A DNA stretch of 10,929 bases, taken from positions 1 to 10,929 of the forward strand of contig CALAAN010000225.1 of assembly GCA_937884915.1 (NCBI GenBank). Reading direction: 5' to 3'. Made by a program: the position numbers and the translations under genes. This stretch comes from an uncultured Oscillibacter sp. (GTDB taxonomy: Bacteria; Bacillota; Clostridia; Oscillospirales; Oscillospiraceae). Shown in pieces: positions 7,061 through 10,929 of this stretch (position 1 is its first letter; each line of letters starts with the position of its first letter). The notes beneath the pieces are model-generated. The model saw only the letters and a program-made list of their open reading frames with translations. It was not told where the DNA came from and searched no databases.

Positions 7061-7134
7061 AGACTGCCAATCTAAGCCTTTCTCTTGGGGTTCCAAAGGG
7101 GCCATTCTCTTTTGCGAAAGAGAATGGCCCCTTT
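7061..7134 (+). repeat. Right copy of the inverted repeat element
   Basis: AGACTGCCAAT (7061-7071) is followed by TTCTCTTGGGG (7080-7090) and a hairpin with 18-bp perfect arms (7095-7112 and 7117-7134) and loop TGCG. The arm core GGGGCCATTCTCT is shared with the left copy. Loop-proximal pairs differ on both sides (TTT/AAA here, CAC/GTG on the left), so pairing is kept while the sequence changes. No T-run follows, so it is not a normal terminator. Confidence 0.75.
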
Positions 7135-7234
7135 GACGCGCTCCCCTGCGCGGCGCAGGGATACCCCCGCTGCACCTGTGCAGCAAACAGACAACTTCTT
7201 TATGCGTTTTTAACGCCCTGCCCATTTTCTTTTT

Positions 7235-7253
7235 TACCGCGTTGCGGTATATT
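7235..7253 (+). promoter_or_regulatory. Possible -10 element and overlapping inverted repeat upstream of the lipid kinase gene
   Basis: TATATT (7248-7253) matches the sigma-A -10 consensus in 5 of 6 positions and lies 18 bases before the Shine-Dalgarno TAGGAG. The -35 region (about 7225-7230, TTTTCT) is poor. TACCGC (7235-7240) and GCGGTA (7244-7249) form a small inverted repeat that overlaps the -10 box and could be an operator. Confidence 0.4.
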
Positions 7254-7284
7254 GAAAATAGCAAATCGCATAGGAGTGAGCTTC

Positions 7285-8217
7285 TTGAAGCACATTTTTA
7301 TCATCAACCCCGCGGCGGGGAAGAAGGACAGCCGCCAGCGCGTTTACACGATGGCAGAGGCGCTGAAAAAAAGCCACAATTTAGACGTTGAGTGCATGCT
7401 GACGAAATCGCGCGGGCATGCGACGGCCTTGACGCGCGCCATTGCGGAGACGGGCGACTATGTCCGCTTCTACGCCTGCGGCGGCGACGGCACGGTCAAC
7501 GAGATCGCCAACGGCATCGCGGGATTTCCCAATGCCGCGATGACCTGTATCCCCATCGGTACGGGCAACGACTTTCTCAAAAATTTCGGAAAAGACGCCA
7601 TGCCGTTGTTTCTCGACGCGGAAAACCTGTGGAACGGCGACGTCACGCCGCTCGACCTGATCGACTGCAACGGCAAATACTGCCTGACGATCGCCTGCAC
7701 GGGCATCGACGCGCGCATCGCCGAGAGCGTGCACGAGTTCGGCGCGTCGCCAATGCTTTCGGGCCGCGGGAGCTACCTCGCGAGCGTCGCGGTCAACTTC
7801 CTCTTCCGTAAGATCGGGCGCAGATGGCGCGTCACGCTCGACGACGAGGTGATCGAGGACACGTTCGCGCTCGTTTCGATGTGCAACGGCCGCTACTACG
7901 GCGGCGGCTCGACCCCCGTGCCCGAGGCGCGCATGACCGACGGCATTTTGCAGACCGTGCTGGTCAAAAATATCAGCAAGCCGCGCTTTGCGACGCTCTT
8001 CCCCGATTACAGTGCTGGCAACTACAAAAAGCTGCCGCAGGACATCATCCGCGTCTCGACGGCGAAGGTCGTGCGCATCGAAGCGCTCGAGGGCGACCTT
8101 ACGACCTGCCTTGACGGCGAGAGCATGCACTCCCAGTGCGTGACGCTGAAGCTCGCGGACAAGAAGGTCAATTTCTTCGCGCCCAAGGGCTGCGATCCGG
8201 ACGCGACGGCGCGCTAA
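7285..8217 (+). CDS. Diacylglycerol kinase/YegS-like lipid kinase family protein
   Basis: This family phosphorylates lipids such as diacylglycerol with ATP at the membrane surface (DgkB recycles diacylglycerol into phospholipid synthesis; others have unknown lipids). The product is 310 residues, normal for the family. TTG 7285 was chosen because TAGGAG at 7271-7276 lies 8 bases before it and the translation opens with the typical KHIFIINPAAGK. The frame is open back to 7048, but that part crosses the hairpin repeat and adds low-complexity non-homologous residues. The catalytic domain shows GGDGTVNEIANGI (residues 66-78) and PIGTGNDF (90-97). The C-terminal beta-sandwich domain has YYGGGSTPVPEARMTDGIL and ends with a CLDGE segment. 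It appears to be a single-gene unit ended by the hairpin at 8249-8282. The exact lipid is not determinable. Confidence 0.92.
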   Translation: MKHIFIINPAAGKKDSRQRVYTMAEALKKSHNLDVECMLTKSRGHATALTRAIAETGDYVRFYACGGDGTVNEIANGIAGFPNAAMTCIPIGTGNDFLKNFGKDAMPLFLDAENLWNGDVTPLDLIDCNGKYCLTIACTGIDARIAESVHEFGASPMLSGRGSYLASVAVNFLFRKIGRRWRVTLDDEVIEDTFALVSMCNGRYYGGGSTPVPEARMTDGILQTVLVKNISKPRFATLFPDYSAGNYKKLPQDIIRVSTAKVVRIEALEGDLTTCLDGESMHSQCVTLKLADKKVNFFAPKGCDPDATAR

Positions 8218-8248
8218 CGCGGCAGCTCGATAACGGAATAAAATGATA

Positions 8249-8282
8249 AAAGAGGTCGAATGTCAGCGCATTCGACCTCTTT
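8249..8282 (+). terminator. Probable terminator hairpin after the lipid kinase gene
   Basis: Perfect 14-bp arms (8249-8262, 8269-8282) enclose a 6-base loop. The T-run is short (three T residues within the arm, then CG), so termination on the plus strand may be inefficient. The A-rich left flank would serve as a T-rich tail on the minus strand. Confidence 0.6.
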
Positions 8283-8358
8283 CGTCTCTCCGGTGGAAAA
8301 GCGGACGGGAGAGATTTTGAATAAGCTGTGAACTTTTGAAAAAATCTCCAAATACCCC

Positions 8359-8387
8359 TTGCAAATGGCTTGACGGTGCGCTATGAT
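8359..8387 (+). promoter_or_regulatory. Sigma-A promoter of groES-groEL
   Basis: TTGCAA (8359-8364) and TATGAT (8382-8387) are spaced by 17 bp; the -10 matches the consensus in 5 of 6 positions and the -35 in 4 of 6. Initiation would fall around 8394, next to the CIRCE element, as is usual for HrcA-repressed chaperone operons. A TTGACG at 8370-8375 is nearby but has no -10 box at a suitable distance. Confidence 0.7.
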
Positions 8388-8389
8388 AA

Positions 8390-8434
8390 CAGCATCGGTT
8401 AGCACTCGATGAGAATGAGTGCTAACCGATGCTG
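8390..8434 (+). promoter_or_regulatory. CIRCE operator (HrcA binding site) within a longer palindrome
   Basis: TTAGCACTC (8399-8407), nine bases, then GAGTGCTAA (8417-8425) is an exact match to the CIRCE consensus. From known biology, the HrcA repressor binds it and releases it on heat stress; hrcA is not in the window. The pairing continues outward without mismatch to 8390 and 8434, which gives 18-bp arms instead of nine. Confidence 0.98.
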
Positions 8435-8476
8435 AAACCGTTAAAAATTTTGTCATATACAAGGAGGCACCAAGCC

Positions 8477-8761
8477 ATGAAACTCACACCGCTTGCTGAC
8501 CGCGTCATCCTCAAGATGGTCGAGGTCGAAGAGACCACCAAGGGCGGCATCATCCTGACCGCCAGCGCCAAGGAGAAGCCCTCCGTTGCCGAAGTCATTT
8601 CCGTCGGCCCCGGCGGCATGGTGGACGGTCACGACGTCGTGATGACCGTCAAGCCCGGCGACAGGGTCATCACCAGCAAGTATGCCGGCACCGAGGTCAA
8701 GCTGGATGACGAGGAGTATGTCGTCGTCCGCCAGAGTGATATTCTGGCCATCGTCGAGTAA
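8477..8761 (+). CDS. groES: Co-chaperonin GroES (Hsp10)
   Basis: GroES caps the GroEL cylinder as a heptameric lid during ATP-driven protein folding in the cytoplasm. The 94-residue length is standard. ATG 8477 has a strong AAGGAGG (8461-8467) with 9-base spacing; the in-frame ATG 8429 lies inside the CIRCE palindrome and would add 16 unlikely residues. Motifs are KLTPLADRVILK at the N-terminus, the mobile loop EETTKGGIILTASAKEKP (about residues 18-35) that contacts GroEL, VGPG, VKPGDRV and the C-terminal VVVRQSDILAIVE. It is the first gene of the groES-groEL operon behind the CIRCE site. The gap to groEL is unusually long. Confidence 0.98.
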   Translation: MKLTPLADRVILKMVEVEETTKGGIILTASAKEKPSVAEVISVGPGGMVDGHDVVMTVKPGDRVITSKYAGTEVKLDDEEYVVVRQSDILAIVE

Positions 8762-8939
8762 AAGAAGTCAAGAGGGGGCAGGCCCCCTCTTGAGAACACC
8801 CCGACAGCCCTCGGCAGCGCACTCGCGTTGCTCGCACGTTTGAGGGCTGCAAAGTGTTTTTTCTGACGCACGTGTCGTCAGAAAAAACGATTTAAATTAT
8901 TTTCGCGTTCCGCGAAATTTCTAATGGAGGTACACTCTT
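8762..8939 (+). other. groES-groEL intercistronic region with four stem-loops
   Basis: In 178 bases there are four inverted repeats. TCAAGAGGGGG/CCCCCTCTTGA (8768-8793) has a 4-base loop. CAGCCCTC/GAGGGCTG (8805-8849) is an open-loop stem. TTTTTTCTGACG/CGTCAGAAAAAA (8857-8887) has a 7-base loop, and TTTCGCG/CGCGAAA (8901-8917) a 3-base loop. None has a terminator-like T-run directly after it. The groEL Shine-Dalgarno TGGAGG (8925-8930) follows the last stem. Confidence 0.75.
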
Positions 8940-10571
8940 ATGTCTAAGCTGATTAAGTCCGGCGAAGAGGCGCGCAAGGCGCTTGAGGCCGGCGTTAACG
9001 TTCTTGCTGATACTGTCAAGGTCACCCTCGGCCCCAAGGGCCGCAACGTCGTGCTCGACAAGAAGTTCGGCGCTCCGCTGATCACCAACGACGGCGTGAC
9101 CATCGCCAAGGAGATCGAGCTCGACGATCCGTTCGAGAACATGGGCGCGCAGCTCGTGCGCGAAGTCTCCACCAAGACGAACGACGTCGCGGGCGACGGC
9201 ACCACGACCGCAACGCTGCTGGCGCAGGCCATGGTGCGCGAGGGCCTGAAGAACCTCGCCGCCGGTGCAAACCCCGTCGTGATGAAAAAGGGCATGACCA
9301 AGGCCGTTGAGACCGCTGTCTCCGCCATCAAGGCCAACTCCCAGAAGGTCAACGGCACGGACGACATCGCCCGCGTCGGCACCGTCTCCAGCGGCGACGA
9401 GTTCATCGGCAAGCTGATCGCCGAGGCCATGGAGAAGGTCAGCGCCGACGGCGTCATCACCATCGAAGAGTCCAAGACCGCTGAGACCTATTCCGAGGTC
9501 GTCGAGGGCATGATGTTTGACCGTGGCTATATCACCCCGTACATGGTCACCGATACCGAGAAGATGGAAGCCGTCATCGACGACGCGTATCTGCTCATCA
9601 CCGATAAGAAGATCTCCGTCATCTCCGACATCCTGCCGATCCTCGAGCAGCTCGTCCAGAGCGGCAAGAAGCTCGTCATCATCGCTGAGGACGTCGAGGG
9701 CGAGGCGCTCTCCACCCTGATCGTCAACCGTCTGCGCGGCACGCTGAATGTCGTGTGCGTCAAGGCACCCGGCTTCGGTGATCGCCGCAAGGAGATGCTG
9801 CAGGATATCGCGATCCTGACCGGCGGCCAGGTCATCTCCGAAGAGCTTGGCTACGAGCTCAAGAGCGCCACGATCGACATGCTCGGCCGTGCCCGCCAGA
9901 TCAAGGTCACCAAGGAGAACACCACCATCGTCGACGGTGCCGGCGACAAGCAGGCCATCGCTGACCGCGTGGCGCAGATCCGTGCCCAGATCGGTGCGAC
10001 CACCAGCGAATACGACAAGGAGAAGCTGCAGGAGCGCCTTGCCAAGCTCGCCGGCGGCGTGGCCGTCATCAAGGTCGGCGCTGCGACCGAGACCGAGATG
10101 AAGGAAAAGAAGCTGCGTATCGAGGACGCGCTGAACGCGACCCGTGCGGCTGTGGAAGAGGGCATCGTCGCCGGCGGCGGCACTGCCTACGTCAACGCCG
10201 TTCCTGCTGTTGAAAAGCTCATCAGCGAGGTCGAGGGCGATGAGAAGACCGGTGTTCAGATCATCGTCAAGGCCCTGCAGGAGCCCGTCCGTCAGATCGC
10301 GGCCAACGCCGGTATCGACGGCAGCGTCGTGCTTGAGAAGATCAAGACCAGCGGCAAGGTCGGCTATGGCTTCGATGCCTATAAGGAAGTTTACTGCGAC
10401 ATGATCTCCGCCGGTATCGTCGACCCCGCAAAGGTCACGCGCTCCGCGCTGGAGAACGCTGCGTCCGTCAGCTCCATGGTGCTGACGACCGAGGCGCTCG
10501 TCGCCGACAAGCCCGAGCCCCCCGCACCGGCCGCCCCCGCCGGCATGGGCGATATGGGCGGCATGTATTAA
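8940..10571 (+). CDS. groEL: Chaperonin GroEL (Hsp60)
   Basis: GroEL forms a double-ring 14-mer that encloses unfolded proteins and folds them with ATP and GroES. The 543 residues agree with the family (about 540-550). ATG 8940 follows TGGAGG by 9 bases. The equatorial ATP site shows VTLGPKGRNVVLD (residues 28-40), ITNDGVTIAKEI and GDGTTTATLLAQ (85-96, with D86 matching the ATPase Asp). The apical domain follows, with an EDVEGEALSTLIVN segment, and EEGIVAGGGTAYV marks the return to the equatorial domain. The C-terminus ends in the typical Gly-Met tail GMGDMGGMY. The N-terminus (MSKLIKSGEEARKALE) is a normal Bacillota variant. The codon choice looks more restricted than in neighbours, as expected for an abundant protein. 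It is co-transcribed with groES under CIRCE/HrcA control. Confidence 0.99.
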   Translation: MSKLIKSGEEARKALEAGVNVLADTVKVTLGPKGRNVVLDKKFGAPLITNDGVTIAKEIELDDPFENMGAQLVREVSTKTNDVAGDGTTTATLLAQAMVREGLKNLAAGANPVVMKKGMTKAVETAVSAIKANSQKVNGTDDIARVGTVSSGDEFIGKLIAEAMEKVSADGVITIEESKTAETYSEVVEGMMFDRGYITPYMVTDTEKMEAVIDDAYLLITDKKISVISDILPILEQLVQSGKKLVIIAEDVEGEALSTLIVNRLRGTLNVVCVKAPGFGDRRKEMLQDIAILTGGQVISEELGYELKSATIDMLGRARQIKVTKENTTIVDGAGDKQAIADRVAQIRAQIGATTSEYDKEKLQERLAKLAGGVAVIKVGAATETEMKEKKLRIEDALNATRAAVEEGIVAGGGTAYVNAVPAVEKLISEVEGDEKTGVQIIVKALQEPVRQIAANAGIDGSVVLEKIKTSGKVGYGFDAYKEVYCDMISAGIVDPAKVTRSALENAASVSSMVLTTEALVADKPEPPAPAAPAGMGDMGGMY

Positions 10572-10665
10572 GAGATAGGAAAACCGCCTGTTTCTCGAAG
10601 ATTTTTGACTGAAAACCGCAGTTTTTCCTTCTGAACCGTGATTTTCCGTGACAAGGTGCTGTGAG

Positions 10666-10685
10666 CTTACACACAACTTACACAC
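10666..10685 (+). repeat. Short direct repeat downstream of groEL
   Basis: CTTACACAC occurs at 10666-10674 and again at 10677-10685 with an 11-base period. It lies in the otherwise featureless 3' region of groEL. A stem TTCCGTG (10644-10650) / CACGGAA (10708-10714) could enclose it. No function can be assigned. Confidence 0.35.
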
Positions 10686-10715
10686 TTTACGATTCGGAAA
10701 GGCTTAACACGGAAC

Positions 10716-10755
10716 AAACTCCCGGCATCCGCTGATGTGGATGCCGGGAGTTTTT
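10716..10755 (+). terminator. Rho-independent terminator of the groES-groEL operon
   Basis: Perfect 15-bp arms (10716-10730, 10739-10753) with an 8-base loop and core CTCCCGGCATCC end in five T residues at 10751-10755. It stands 145 bases after the groEL stop and faces the convergent CobW gene; read on the minus strand its T-tail is weak. Confidence 0.9.
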
Positions 10756-10804
10756 GCGCATTCGATTTTGTCATGGTGCTACAGTACGGATTCGATGCCT
10801 TTTA

Positions 10805-10929
10805 TTATTTGTCCGCGCAAAGGCACATCCGCAGCCTTTTCTCCACCTGCTGCGGGTCAAAATTCTTTCCGATGAAGACGATCTGGTTGAGCCGGTCGCC
10901 GTATTTTTCGTCCCAGGTTTTTTCAATTT
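10805..10929 (-). CDS. CobW/COG0523-type GTP-binding protein, C-terminal end (5' end outside window)
   Basis: The last 40 codons of a minus-strand gene are visible, ending in TAA (complement of 10805-10807). The residues include TWDEKYGDRLNQIVFIGKNF, followed by a 20-residue tail with CLCADK. This matches the end of the CobW C-terminal domain, where W...GDR...(L/I)VFIG and a short helix with C-L are typical. Members are GTPases acting as metal-chaperone or insertase-type proteins for zinc, cobalt or other metals. The GTPase domain and the CxCC metal motif lie outside the window, so the metal and partner cannot be inferred. The gene is convergent with groEL. Confidence 0.85.
   Translation of the reverse strand, partial: IEKTWDEKYGDRLNQIVFIGKNFDPQQVEKRLRMCLCADK

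Larger units (their letters stand above)
6578..7284. other. 707-bp gene-free region, rich in hairpins and inverted repeats
   Basis: No open frame here has a Shine-Dalgarno site plus a protein-like composition, and no tRNA, rRNA or known riboswitch is recognisable. The region holds a perfect 38-nt palindrome (6634-6671), a related hairpin (7095-7134) and a structured core between them. Further simple stem-loops lie outside: 6584-6599, 6609-6625, 7144-7160 (arms CCCTGCGC/GCGCAGGG) and 7169-7184 (arms GCTGCAC/GTGCAGC). The dgk promoter area is at its right end. It looks like a non-coding repeat element or remnant. Confidence 0.7.

Noticed and set aside
6634..7134. CRISPR array, IS element or simple terminator reading of the hairpins
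   Set aside because: There are only two units, in inverted orientation and without regular spacers. No transposase frame is present, and no T-run follows either hairpin.
8429..8476. Upstream ATG start for groES
   Set aside because: It lies inside the CIRCE palindrome, has no Shine-Dalgarno, and would add residues absent from the GroES family; ATG 8477 has AAGGAGG at ideal spacing.
8892..10685. 597-codon open frame on the minus strand, antisense to groEL
   Set aside because: It mirrors groEL codon bias (GC-rich third positions remove antisense stops), gives a low-complexity Asp/Gly/Leu/His-rich product, and has no family motif. GroEL on the plus strand is certain.
10572..10715. Possible small gene or RNA after groEL
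   Set aside because: No frame with a start and ribosome site. The short direct repeat and weak stems are too little to call a gene; it is most likely the groEL 3' untranslated region.

Overview
The window looks like a chromosomal segment of a GC-rich, endospore-forming member of the Clostridia, most probably of the Oscillospiraceae/Ruminococcaceae type. The reasons are a SpoIIE sporulation phosphatase, a CIRCE operator in front of groES-groEL (HrcA-type heat-shock control), strong Shine-Dalgarno sites on nearly every gene, and a strong GC bias at third codon positions. Placement below class level is inference. Nothing here is a phage, a conjugative element or an IS with a transposase.

Layout from left to right. 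1-328: the end of ribF, closed by a strong terminator at 347-382. 470-2874: spoIIE (GTG start) and a small membrane-anchored protein, closed by a terminator at 2901-2934. A sigma-A-like promoter with an unusually long 21-bp spacer lies upstream of spoIIE. 2967-6577: a good sigma-A promoter drives an XRE-type regulator, lepA (elongation factor 4) and a formimidoylglutamase/ureohydrolase, which are closely spaced and probably co-transcribed. 6578-7284: a 707-bp stretch without a supportable gene. It holds two related long hairpins in opposite orientation around a hairpin-rich core. 7285-8217: a lipid (diacylglycerol) kinase family gene with a TTG start. 8359-10571: the groES-groEL heat-shock operon with promoter and CIRCE, ended by a terminator at 10716-10755. 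10805-10929 (minus strand): the C-terminal end of a CobW-type GTPase, convergent with groEL.

Most genes are housekeeping or sporulation genes of known families: flavin cofactor synthesis, sigma-F activation, translation elongation, histidine or guanidino-compound breakdown, lipid phosphorylation and protein folding. They form several independent units rather than one pathway.

The less ordinary signals are the inverted-repeat composite at 6634-7134, the CIRCE embedded in an 18-bp-arm palindrome, the hairpin-filled 178-nt gap between groES and groEL, and a Cys in place of a usual metal-binding Asp in the ureohydrolase. I see no convincing evidence of a wholly new multi-gene system.
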